A stretch of DNA of 61,738 nucleotides, taken from assembly GCF_000236785.1 (NCBI RefSeq), contig NZ_AGUF01000090.1, positions 1-61,738 of the forward strand, written 5' to 3'. Below, piece by piece: positions 8,859 to 16,473 of this stretch (its first letter is position 1; each line of letters opens with the position of its first letter). The notes beneath the pieces were generated by a model. The model saw only the letters and a list, made by a program, of their open reading frames with translations, was not told the origin of the DNA and did no database searches. Made by a program: the position numbers and the translations under genes. Source of the DNA: Achromobacter arsenitoxydans SY8. GTDB taxonomy: Bacteria > Pseudomonadota > Gammaproteobacteria > Burkholderiales > Burkholderiaceae_B.

Positions 8859-9476
8859 TCAACCTGGACACTGCACGCCGGACAGGCGTGACGGATCGTA
8901 GGTGGGTATGCCCGCCGGCAACGTGGGTTTGCCCGTGGCCACCGTCAGCGCGCATGCATGCGCGCCCAGGACGATGCCGGTGTCTTCCGCGTCTTCGACC
9001 TTGAATACGTACTTCCAACGCATCGGCGCAGGGGCATAAAACAGCCCGGCGACGGCGATGTAATCCGCCAGCTTGGGGACTTTTTCGACGGTTTCGTAAC
9101 GCTGTCCCGGCGTAAGCGTGAGCTCGCGCGAACCCAGCAACGATTCCCCCAGCGCCGCTTTCTCCCCGGCAGTGTCTATCAATTGCGTGAGCGGCGCACG
9201 CTGGAATTGCTCAGGATTCTTCAGGTAGTATATTTTTGTAACTACAGCCATCGACTGGCCGCTGCCGGCATTCAAATTTTCTCCGGCATGAATCGCCAAA
9301 TTCACCTCCACGGGCGCGTTTTCGGGCTTTTTCAGGCCCGCCATTTCCATCGCGTTACCCGTCAAACCTGCAACCGCGCCAATGGCCGAAACGGCCGCAC
9401 ATCCAGTAACGGCGGTGCTTGCGAGCGCGCACGTCAAGACTGCGAACAAACGTGATAAATGGATAAGTTTGGACAT
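8859..9476 (-). CDS. tssJ: T6SS outer-membrane lipoprotein TssJ
   Basis: Outer-membrane lipoprotein that anchors the T6SS membrane complex through the periplasmic domain of TssM. A signal peptide ends in a lipobox (AVTGC, Cys26). The mature part has the transthyretin-like TssJ pattern, including NLAIHAGENLN, VVTKIYYLKNPEQFQ and a late FKVEDAEDTGIVLGAHA stretch. At 205 residues it is slightly long for TssJ, with an extra N-terminal segment after the lipid anchor. It is the first gene of the leftward unit, and the region 9477-9631 should hold its promoter. An AAAGGG just before the ATG may serve as ribosome binding site. Confidence 0.9.
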   Translation of the reverse strand: MSKLIHLSRLFAVLTCALASTAVTGCAAVSAIGAVAGLTGNAMEMAGLKKPENAPVEVNLAIHAGENLNAGSGQSMAVVTKIYYLKNPEQFQRAPLTQLIDTAGEKAALGESLLGSRELTLTPGQRYETVEKVPKLADYIAVAGLFYAPAPMRWKYVFKVEDAEDTGIVLGAHACALTVATGKPTLPAGIPTYDPSRLSGVQCPG

Positions 9477-9581
9477 GGCCCTTTATACCGGAACTGTGTG
9501 AAGCAATACAGATCGCAGCATGATGCGTGCAGATTCGACGCAAGTAACATGAAGACACTCGCTGTAGCGCTGCGCTAACAA

Positions 9582-9616
9582 AAGGTTGTTGAAATACGGC
9601 CCCTAGTTACAACCTT
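9582..9616. promoter_or_regulatory. 8-bp inverted repeat between the divergent T6SS operons
   Basis: AAGGTTGT (9582-9589) and ACAACCTT (9609-9616) form a perfect inverted repeat with a 19-base spacer, in the 155-base divergent region between tssJ and the TPR lipoprotein gene. It is placed to control both units. I could not assign convincing -35/-10 pairs, and the regulator is unknown. Confidence 0.45.
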
Positions 9617-9631
9617 GCTAGGTGCTTAAAA

Positions 9632-10330
9632 ATGGCCTTCCCCCGCCTCGTTGTTATTGCAGGTGTCGTTGCATTAATGGCCGGCTGCGCGTCCGTCAAA
9701 CCGCAGTCGGAAGCTGAATACAAACAATCCATGGCTGCAGCGGAAAAGACGCTGGAGCAGAAGGACGCCGACCAGGCCGCCGCGCAGTTTGAAGAGATCG
9801 CGCAGCGCAATCCGTCCAAGGGCGCGCCGTGGTCCTACATCGCGAAGATCCGGTTTGACCAACAGAAGTACGGCCAGGCGATCGTGGCCGCCGATGAAAC
9901 CCTGAACCGCGATCCGGACGACTTCGTGGCGAAGTCGGTGCGCGCTGTCGGCGGCCTGCGAGTGGCCATGCAGTCGCTGGCCGATCTGCGCGCGGACGCG
10001 CTGCTGGCCGGCAACGCCCGGGCGGACGCCGTCGCGCTGGCCGCGTCGATGCGCGAAACGCTGGGCCAGGACGTGCTGTTCCCCGAGGGCCGCCGTCCGC
10101 CGCCGCGTCCGCGCCCGCCGCGCAAGGCTGATCCGGCCACGCCTTCCGCCTCCGTGCCGGCCGCCGGTTCGGCTGCCGCCGCGCAGTCGGCGACGGCGCC
10201 CGCTACCCCGCCGGCCGCCTCGACCGCACGTACGCCCGCGGCTTCGCCGTCCACGCAGCAACCCGCCAACCCGCCTGCCCAGCAGCCCAACCGCGCGCCG
10301 AATCCGTTCGGCGACCTGCTTACCAAGTGA
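9632..10330 (+). CDS. T6SS-associated TPR lipoprotein (possibly TagM-like)
   Basis: Predicted lipoprotein of 232 residues. The signal peptide ends in the lipobox LMAGC (Cys19). Residues 30-130 are helical and look like tetratricopeptide repeats (for example AQFEEIAQRNPSKGAPWSYI and FDQQKYGQAIVAADETL). From about residue 150 the sequence turns into a Pro/Arg stretch (RRPPPRPRPPRK) and then a Pro/Ala/Ser/Thr/Gln-rich tail to the end. It is the first gene of the rightward T6SS unit, 73 bases before tssB. A TPR lipoprotein in this slot resembles Burkholderia T6SS-1 clusters, where I recall the name TagM; that name is from memory and uncertain. A periplasmic accessory role, perhaps bridging peptidoglycan, is inference. 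Confidence 0.8.
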   Translation: MAFPRLVVIAGVVALMAGCASVKPQSEAEYKQSMAAAEKTLEQKDADQAAAQFEEIAQRNPSKGAPWSYIAKIRFDQQKYGQAIVAADETLNRDPDDFVAKSVRAVGGLRVAMQSLADLRADALLAGNARADAVALAASMRETLGQDVLFPEGRRPPPRPRPPRKADPATPSASVPAAGSAAAAQSATAPATPPAASTARTPAASPSTQQPANPPAQQPNRAPNPFGDLLTK

Positions 10331-10336
10331 TTCGCC

Positions 10337-10367
10337 GGGGAGCGCGCCGCCCCTTGCGGCGCGCCCC
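10337..10367 (+). promoter_or_regulatory. GC-rich intercistronic hairpin before tssB
   Basis: GCGCGCCGC (10342-10350) pairs perfectly with GCGGCGCGC (10356-10364) over a 5-base loop, extended by GGG/CCC around a bulged A. No T-run follows, so it is more likely an mRNA-processing or stability element than a terminator. Confidence 0.5.
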
Positions 10368-10403
10368 TGACCGACCGACAAGATCCTTTGCACGGAGCCT
10401 TCC

Positions 10404-10919
10404 ATGGCCAAGAAAGAAAGCGTTCAGAAACGATTGCAGAAAGTCCGTCCGCCGCGCGTTCAGCTCACGTATGACGTGGAGAAGGGCGACGCCATCGAAC
10501 AGAAGGAGCTTCCCTTCGTGGTCGGCGTGGTGGGCGACTTTTCGGCGCAGTCCGAAGCCGAGCTGCCCCGCCTGAAGGACCGCAAGTTCGTCAACATTGA
10601 TGTCGATAATTTCGACGATGTGATGCGCGGGCTGGAGCCGCGCGCGGCGTACCGGGTAAAGAACCGCCTGACCGACGAGGGCGGCACGTTCGGCGTCGAC
10701 ATGAAGTTCCGTTCCATCGAGGACTTCCGTCCGGAGGCCGTGGTGCAGCAGGTGGACCCGCTGCGCGAGCTGCTGGACATCCGCACCAAGCTGGCCGATC
10801 TGCGCAACAAGCTGGCCGGCAACGACAAGCTTGAAGACCTGCTGGGCGAAGTCCTGACCAGTACCGAAAAGCTGCAACAGCTGACCAGCGAGACCGACAA
10901 GGGAGGCCGCAATGAGTAA
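10404..10919 (+). CDS. tssB: T6SS contractile sheath small subunit TssB (VipA)
   Basis: Forms the contractile sheath with TssC, wrapped around the Hcp tube, and is taken apart by ClpV. The 171 residues match the TssB family: the early KVRPPRVQLTYDVEKGDAIE segment, ELPFVVGVVGDFSAQ, the FVNIDVDNFDDVM motif, and an acidic helical C terminus (LGEVLTSTEKLQQL). A GGAG ribosome binding site lies 6-7 bases before the ATG. The last 8 bases overlap tssC, which suggests translational coupling of the two sheath subunits. Confidence 0.97.
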   Translation: MAKKESVQKRLQKVRPPRVQLTYDVEKGDAIEQKELPFVVGVVGDFSAQSEAELPRLKDRKFVNIDVDNFDDVMRGLEPRAAYRVKNRLTDEGGTFGVDMKFRSIEDFRPEAVVQQVDPLRELLDIRTKLADLRNKLAGNDKLEDLLGEVLTSTEKLQQLTSETDKGGRNE

Positions 10920-12405
10920 TTCCGCCGCCGCGCAAAACACCGCCGCCGCCGCCGCCGAAGCGCAGGGCGGGCTGCTGGACCAGATCGTCGAGCAAAGCCG
11001 CGTCGCCAAGTCCACCGCCGAACACGATCGCGCCAAGGACATCATTGGCGAGCTGGTGCGTGAAGTCATGAAGGGCACCGTGGTGGTGTCCGACAACCTG
11101 TCGGCGATGCTGGACGCGCGCGTCGCCGAGCTGGACCGCCTGATCTCGGCCCAGCTCAGCGAAGTGATGCACGCGCCCGAGTTCCAGAACCTGGAAAGCA
11201 CCTGGCGCGGCCTGCACTACCTGTGCCAGGAGACCGACACCAGCCCGATGCTGAAGATCAAGGTGCTGAACGCCACCAAGCGCGACCTGGTCCGCGACTT
11301 CCAGACCGCGATCGACTTTGATCAGAGCCTGATGTTCAAGAAAGTGTACGAAGAGGAATTCGGCACATTCGGCGGGGCTCCGTTCGGCGCGCTGCTGGGC
11401 AATTTCGAGATCACGCGCCAGCCCGAGGACATGTACTTCATCGAGCAGATGTCGCACGTGGCCGCCGCTTCGCACGCGCCGTTCATCGCCTCGGCTTCGC
11501 CCGAGCTGCTGGGGCTGGACAGCTTCGCCGACCTGGGCCGCCCGCGCGACCTGGCCAAGGTGTTCGACACCGTGGAATACACCAAGTGGCGCAGCTTCCG
11601 CGACTCGGAAGACTCGCGCTATGTCGGTCTGACCATGCCGCGCTTTCTGGGCCGCCTGCCGTACGACCCGGTAGAGGGCACCACGGTCGAAGGCTTCAAC
11701 TTTGTCGAGGACGTGGATGGCACCGACCATTCCAAGTACCTCTGGTGCAACGCGGCGTGGGCCTTTGGCGCACGCCTGACGGCGGCATTCGCCGACTTTG
11801 GCTGGTGCGCGGCGATCCGCGGCGTGGAAGGCGGCGGGCTGGTGGAGAACCTGCCCACGCATACCTTCAAGACGGACGACGGCGAAATCGCGCTCAAGTG
11901 CCCGACCGAAATCGCCATCACCGACCGGCGTGAAAAAGAGCTGAGCGACCAGGGGCTGATCCCGCTGGTGCACTGCAAGAACTCGGATTACGCGGCCTTC
12001 TTCGGCGCCCAGTCGGTGCAGAAGGCCAAGAAGTACAACACGGACAGCGCCAACGCCAATGCGGTGTTGTCGGCGCAGCTGCAATACATCTTCTCGGTAT
12101 CGCGCGTGGCGCACTACCTGAAGGCGATGATGCGCGACAAGATCGGCAGCTTCGCGTCGGCGCAGTCCGTAGAGAGTTTCCTGAATCGCTGGGTGTCGCA
12201 GTATGTGCTGCTGGACGACAACGCGACGCAGGAACAAAAGGCGCAGTTCCCGCTGCGCGAAGCTTCGGTGCAAGTGGCCGAGGTGCCCGGCCGTCCTGGC
12301 GTCTTCCGCGCCGTGGCGTTCCTGCGGCCGCATTTCCAGCTTGACGAACTCTCGATTTCCTTGCGCCTGGTTGCCGAACTGCCGGCCCAGGCCCAGAAAT
12401 CCTGA
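10912..12405 (+). CDS. tssC: T6SS contractile sheath large subunit TssC (VipB)
   Basis: Large sheath subunit, 497 residues, the usual length. Recognisable stretches are ESTWRGLHYLCQETDTSPML, FGALLGNFEITRQPEDMYFI, the YVGLTMPRFLGRLPYDP motif and FVSQYVLLDD-like sequence near the C terminus (WVSQYVLLDDNATQEQK). It overlaps tssB by 8 bases and is followed after 45 bases by hcp. Confidence 0.97.
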   Translation: MSNSAAAQNTAAAAAEAQGGLLDQIVEQSRVAKSTAEHDRAKDIIGELVREVMKGTVVVSDNLSAMLDARVAELDRLISAQLSEVMHAPEFQNLESTWRGLHYLCQETDTSPMLKIKVLNATKRDLVRDFQTAIDFDQSLMFKKVYEEEFGTFGGAPFGALLGNFEITRQPEDMYFIEQMSHVAAASHAPFIASASPELLGLDSFADLGRPRDLAKVFDTVEYTKWRSFRDSEDSRYVGLTMPRFLGRLPYDPVEGTTVEGFNFVEDVDGTDHSKYLWCNAAWAFGARLTAAFADFGWCAAIRGVEGGGLVENLPTHTFKTDDGEIALKCPTEIAITDRREKELSDQGLIPLVHCKNSDYAAFFGAQSVQKAKKYNTDSANANAVLSAQLQYIFSVSRVAHYLKAMMRDKIGSFASAQSVESFLNRWVSQYVLLDDNATQEQKAQFPLREASVQVAEVPGRPGVFRAVAFLRPHFQLDELSISLRLVAELPAQAQKS

Positions 12406-12450
12406 GCGTCATTGCACTGACAACTCATCCATTAAAAGAGGTTATCAACA

Positions 12451-12954
12451 ATGAAGGACATCTACGTCAAGTTCGGCAATCCGGCGCTCAAGGGCGAGTC
12501 GCAAGACAAGGACCACCCGGACTGGATCGAAGTCAGCTCGTGGCGCCACGAGATCATCCAGCCGCGTTCGGCCACCGCTTCGACCTCGGGCGGCCACACC
12601 GCCGAGCGCACCGAACATGGGGAAATGGTCTTCACCAAGGACCTGGACGTCGTCAGCCCGCTGCTGTATCAGCACGCGTCGGGCGGCACCACCTTCGACG
12701 AAGTCACCATCGACTTCCTGCGCGCGGACGGCGAGGGCAACCGCGTCAAGTACCTCGAGATCAAGCTGAAGTACGTGATCATCGCCCGCGTGGCGCCGGA
12801 AGTGGTGGCCGAAGGCCTGCCGCACGAGTCGTTCTCGCTGAAGTACGCCGCCGTGCAGTGGAAGTACACGCAGCAGAAGGTGGGCGGCAATCAGGGCGGC
12901 AACGCCCAGGGCGCCTGGAGCCTGACCAAGAACGACAAGACCTACTCGGTCTGA
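12451..12954 (+). CDS. hcp: T6SS inner tube protein Hcp (TssD)
   Basis: Hexamer-forming protein that stacks into the inner tube pushed out by sheath contraction; it is also secreted. The 167 residues begin MKDIYVKFGNPALKGES and contain the Hcp beta-barrel motifs DWIEVSSWRHEI and YLEIKLKYVIIARVAP, ending in a SLTKNDKTYSV strand. There is no C-terminal toxin fusion. A stable hairpin followed by six T residues lies 20 bases downstream, before tssE, which would let hcp be made in excess over the baseplate genes. Confidence 0.97.
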   Translation: MKDIYVKFGNPALKGESQDKDHPDWIEVSSWRHEIIQPRSATASTSGGHTAERTEHGEMVFTKDLDVVSPLLYQHASGGTTFDEVTIDFLRADGEGNRVKYLEIKLKYVIIARVAPEVVAEGLPHESFSLKYAAVQWKYTQQKVGGNQGGNAQGAWSLTKNDKTYSV

Positions 12955-12974
12955 TCGCGGCAAGGCAGTTAGGA

Positions 12975-13008
12975 AGACCGCGGCCCGGCCGGGTCGCAGT
13001 CTTTTTTA
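12975..13008 (+). terminator. Terminator/attenuator between hcp and tssE
   Basis: The arms AGACCGCGGCCCGG and CCGGGTCGCAGTCT (12975-13002) pair over 14 positions with one mismatch and one G-T pair and are followed directly by TTTTTT. This looks like an intrinsic terminator inside the operon. Because tssE starts only 13 bases later, it probably acts as a partial terminator and protects the hcp mRNA 3' end. Confidence 0.75.
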
Positions 13009-13020
13009 TTTGAGGCCCCG

Positions 13021-13506
13021 ATGAAAGGATTCGAACCGAGTCTCTTCGACAAGCTGTTCGAAGCAGAGGGCCAGTCGCCCTACGCCTTGCGCCGCTTGTC
13101 GATCGAGGAAATGAAAGAGACGGTGGCGCGAGATATCGAGGCCCTGCTGAACACCCGCATGGTGTTCACCGAGGAGGATCTCAGGCGCTACCCGCACTGC
13201 CAGCGCTCGCTGCTGACGTACGGGCTGTCGGATTTCTCCGGGCTGAGCCTGGCAAGCCATTACGACCGCGAATTCATCTGCCGTTCGCTGGAACAGGCGA
13301 TTGCGCGGCACGAGCCCCGGCTGACGCATGTGCGGGTCATGCTGCAAGTCGATGGCCGGGCGACCTCGGTGCTGTACTTCGCGATTACGGCCATGCTGGA
13401 CGTGGGGCCCGCCCACGAGCCCGTGACCTTCGACGCGACGTTGCAGCCGTCGACCCTGCAGTACTCCGTGACCAAGGGCTGGGCCAAAAGCCCGGCCACG
13501 GTCTGA
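13021..13506 (+). CDS. tssE: T6SS baseplate wedge protein TssE (gp25-like)
   Basis: Baseplate wedge subunit related to phage T4 gp25. The 161 residues begin with the TssE-typical FEPSLFDKLFEAEG and carry the gp25-like fold signature (LTYGLSDFSGLSL, then SLEQAIARHEPRLTHVRV, the EPRL motif region). A GAGG lies before the ATG. It sits between hcp and tssF in the canonical order; only 51 bases separate it from tssF. Confidence 0.95.
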   Translation: MKGFEPSLFDKLFEAEGQSPYALRRLSIEEMKETVARDIEALLNTRMVFTEEDLRRYPHCQRSLLTYGLSDFSGLSLASHYDREFICRSLEQAIARHEPRLTHVRVMLQVDGRATSVLYFAITAMLDVGPAHEPVTFDATLQPSTLQYSVTKGWAKSPATV

Positions 13507-13557
13507 CGCCTCAAGCCGTGGTGCAGGTGCGCTGACGCGCCGGACAGGAAGACATCA

Positions 13558-15396
13558 ATGGAAGAATTGCTGCCCTATTACGAGCGGGAACTGGGCTTTC
13601 TGCGCACCTCGTCGCGCGACTTCGCCGAGCGCTATCCGAAGATCGCCGCCCGGCTGGGGCTGTCGGGCGAGACTTGCGAAGATCCGCACGTCGAACGCAT
13701 GATCGAGTCGTTCGCCTTGCTGAGTGCCCGTATCAACAAGAAGCTGGACGACGACTACCCGGAATTCACCGAGGCGCTGTTCGAGGTGATGTACCCGCAT
13801 TACCTGCGGCCGTTTCCCTCGTGCAGCGTGGCCCAGTTCGACCTGGGCGGCGCGGGCGCCCAACTGACCGCGCCGGTGCGCATCGGCCGGGGCACGGAAC
13901 TGAAATCCCACCCGGTGCGCGGCGTGGCGTGCCGTTTTCGGACGGCTTATGAGGTCACGCTGGCGCCCATCGAGGTGCAACGCGCCGCGTTTGTGTCCAG
14001 CGCCAATGCGCCGGCGACGGCCAAGCTGCCGGCCGGCGTCACCGGCCGCTTTTCGGTCACGCTGGGATGCATGGGCGAGAACCAGCACTTTGGCATGCCG
14101 GGCATCGACCGCCTGCGCGTCTATCTGCATGGCGAGCCGTCGTTTGTGGCGGCGCTGCGCGACGCCCTGTTCCTGCGCGCGGCGGCGGCCTATGTCGAGC
14201 TGCAACCCGGGCGCTGGGACCGCCTGCCCACGATCCCGCTGGCGCAGGTGGGGCTGGCCGAGGAAGATGCGCTGATCGACTTTCCGGCCAGTTCGCATCC
14301 GGCTTATCGCCTGCTGGCCGAATACTTCGTTTTTTCCGAGAAATTCAATTTCGTCGATATCGACCTGGCCGCGCTGCGCCCCTATCTGGGCACCGTGCGG
14401 CAATTTACGCTGCACCTGCCGGTGAGCGGGCTGCGCGCCGATTCCAACACGGCGCGGCTGCTGGAGTCGACGTCGTCGGACAACCTGCGCCTGGGCTGCA
14501 CGCCGGTGGTGAATCTGTTCAGCCAGCGCGCCGATCCCATCCGCGTGACGCATGCGGCGTCGTCATATCCCGTGGTGGCCGATGCGCGGCGCGCTTTTGG
14601 ATATGAGGTTTACTCCATAGACCGGGTGCGGCAGGTGCGCCAGAACGCCCAGGGCGATTCGGTGGTGGACTTCCGTCCCTTCTATTCGCTGCATCACGGC
14701 GAGTCGCCGGAGTCCGCCGGTCATTACTGGACCATGCGGCGCGACGCCTCGATGGCGCAGCGCAGCCCCGGGTATGAAACCGAGATCTCGATTGTCGATA
14801 TCGACTTTGATCCGTCGGTGCCGCAGACCGAAACGCTGAGCCTGGACCTGACCTGCACCAATCGCGACCTGCCGGCGCAGATCGCGGTGGGCCAGTCTGG
14901 GGGCGACCTGTTCCTGGAAGGCGGCACCGTCGCGCGCGCCATCCGTATGCTGCGCCGCCCGACCCACACGCACCGCTTCCAGCAGGGGCGCGCGGCGCAC
15001 TGGCGCCTGATTTCGCACCTGGCGCTGAATCATCTTTCCCTGGTGCAAAGCGGTCTGCCCGCCTTGAAGGAAACGCTGCGCCTGTACGACCTGTCGGGGT
15101 CGGCGGTGGCGGCGCGCCAGATCGAAGGCCTGGTCGGCCTGGACTACAAGCCCGCCACGCACTGGATGCCCGGGGAACCCTTCGCCACGTTTGTGCGCGG
15201 CATCGAGATCCGGCTGACCGTCAACGAAGACCATTTCGTGGGCACGAGCCTGCATACCTTCGTGGCCGTCATCAACCGGTTCTTTGGCCTGTACGTGCAC
15301 GCCAACAGTTTCGTGCAGTTGGTCGTGTTGTCGCGCCGCGGCGCAGAGGAATTACTACGATGCCCCCCATGCAACGGCGACGCCATCCTAGCGTGA
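13558..15396 (+). CDS. tssF: T6SS baseplate subunit TssF
   Basis: Baseplate wedge component that works with TssG and TssK. The 612 residues begin MEELLPYYERELGFLR, the highly conserved TssF N terminus, followed by FAERYPKIAARLGL and DDDYPEFTEALFEVMYPHYLRPFPS. The gene has an AGGA ribosome binding site and its final 37 bases overlap the start of tssG in another frame. Confidence 0.97.
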   Translation: MEELLPYYERELGFLRTSSRDFAERYPKIAARLGLSGETCEDPHVERMIESFALLSARINKKLDDDYPEFTEALFEVMYPHYLRPFPSCSVAQFDLGGAGAQLTAPVRIGRGTELKSHPVRGVACRFRTAYEVTLAPIEVQRAAFVSSANAPATAKLPAGVTGRFSVTLGCMGENQHFGMPGIDRLRVYLHGEPSFVAALRDALFLRAAAAYVELQPGRWDRLPTIPLAQVGLAEEDALIDFPASSHPAYRLLAEYFVFSEKFNFVDIDLAALRPYLGTVRQFTLHLPVSGLRADSNTARLLESTSSDNLRLGCTPVVNLFSQRADPIRVTHAASSYPVVADARRAFGYEVYSIDRVRQVRQNAQGDSVVDFRPFYSLHHGESPESAGHYWTMRRDASMAQRSPGYETEISIVDIDFDPSVPQTETLSLDLTCTNRDLPAQIAVGQSGGDLFLEGGTVARAIRMLRRPTHTHRFQQGRAAHWRLISHLALNHLSLVQSGLPALKETLRLYDLSGSAVAARQIEGLVGLDYKPATHWMPGEPFATFVRGIEIRLTVNEDHFVGTSLHTFVAVINRFFGLYVHANSFVQLVVLSRRGAEELLRCPPCNGDAILA

Positions 15397-16451
15397 TGGA
15401 CGCGCTGCTGGCTGAGCCGCAGCGCTTCAAGTTTTTCCAGGCGGTGCGCCTGCTGGAGCAGTGCTTTGCGCGGCAGGAGCGCGGCGCGACTCGCCACACG
15501 GTGCCAGTGCATCTGCGCTTTCCCAATGCGCCCGGGCTGGGCTTTCCGCCCAGCGAAATCGTCGACGCCGTGGCGTACGACAAGAACGGCGAAGTGCTGG
15601 CCGACGAAGCGGCGCGCCAGGCCGCCGTGGCCGAAGGCCGGCTGGGCCGCGTGGACGTCACGCCGGCGTTCTTCGGGCTGCTGGGCGGGCAGGGCGCGTT
15701 GCCGCTGCATTATTCCGAGATGCTGGCGCATCGCGAGAGCCTGCGGCGCGACCGGGGCGCGCGCGCCTTCTTCGACATTTTTTCGAACCGGGCGGCGGCG
15801 CTGTTCTACACCGCGTGGAAGAAGTACCGCATGCCGCTGCGGCACGAAGGCGAGCAGGACCATCATTACCTGCCGCTGTTGCTGGCGCTGGGCGGCATCG
15901 GCCACCCGGCGCTGCGCGACCGGCTGCACAACGGCGCGGGCCGGGTGTTTGACGAGTCAGTAGCCCACTATGCCGCGGCCGCGCGCCAGCGGCCGGTGTC
16001 GGCGCCGTTTCTGCAGCGCGTGCTGCAGGATTACTTCGGCGTGCCGCTGCGGGTGGAACAGTTCGTGGGCCGCTGGTACGACGTGCCGCCGCAGAACCGT
16101 ACGCGGCTGGGAGAGCCAGGCGCCGTGCTGGGCGTGTCCGCGCTGGCGGGCGATCGAATCTGGCAGCGCGACCTGCGCATCCGGCTGTGGATCGGCCCGT
16201 TGTCGCGCCAGGCCTATACCGACTTCCTGCCGGGCGGCGAGCGCGCGCAGGCGCTGGAGAAGCTGTTGACGATGTTCGGCGGCATGACCTTCGAATACGA
16301 GGTGCGGCTGGTGCTGGCGCGCGAGAGCGTCGCGCCCGCCCAGCTGGGCGAAGGCGGCGAGGCGCGGCTGGGCTGGAATTCGTTCCTGTGCTCCGGGCCG
16401 GCGACCGAGGACCGCGACGACGCCAGCTACGAATTGCACACCATTCATTGA
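15360..16451 (+). CDS. tssG: T6SS baseplate subunit TssG
   Basis: Partner of TssF in the baseplate wedge. The 363 residues include RFKFFQAVRLLEQCF and the VTPAFFGLLGGQGALPLHYSE region typical of the family (F-G-L-x-G-x-x-G-x-L-P-x-x-Y/H). The ATG at 15360 overlaps the tssF coding sequence, with AGAGGA just upstream, so the two are probably translationally coupled. tssH begins 22 bases after its stop. Confidence 0.96.
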   Translation: MPPMQRRRHPSVMDALLAEPQRFKFFQAVRLLEQCFARQERGATRHTVPVHLRFPNAPGLGFPPSEIVDAVAYDKNGEVLADEAARQAAVAEGRLGRVDVTPAFFGLLGGQGALPLHYSEMLAHRESLRRDRGARAFFDIFSNRAAALFYTAWKKYRMPLRHEGEQDHHYLPLLLALGGIGHPALRDRLHNGAGRVFDESVAHYAAAARQRPVSAPFLQRVLQDYFGVPLRVEQFVGRWYDVPPQNRTRLGEPGAVLGVSALAGDRIWQRDLRIRLWIGPLSRQAYTDFLPGGERAQALEKLLTMFGGMTFEYEVRLVLARESVAPAQLGEGGEARLGWNSFLCSGPATEDRDDASYELHTIH

Positions 16452-16473
16452 CCCCATAACAACATAGACACTC

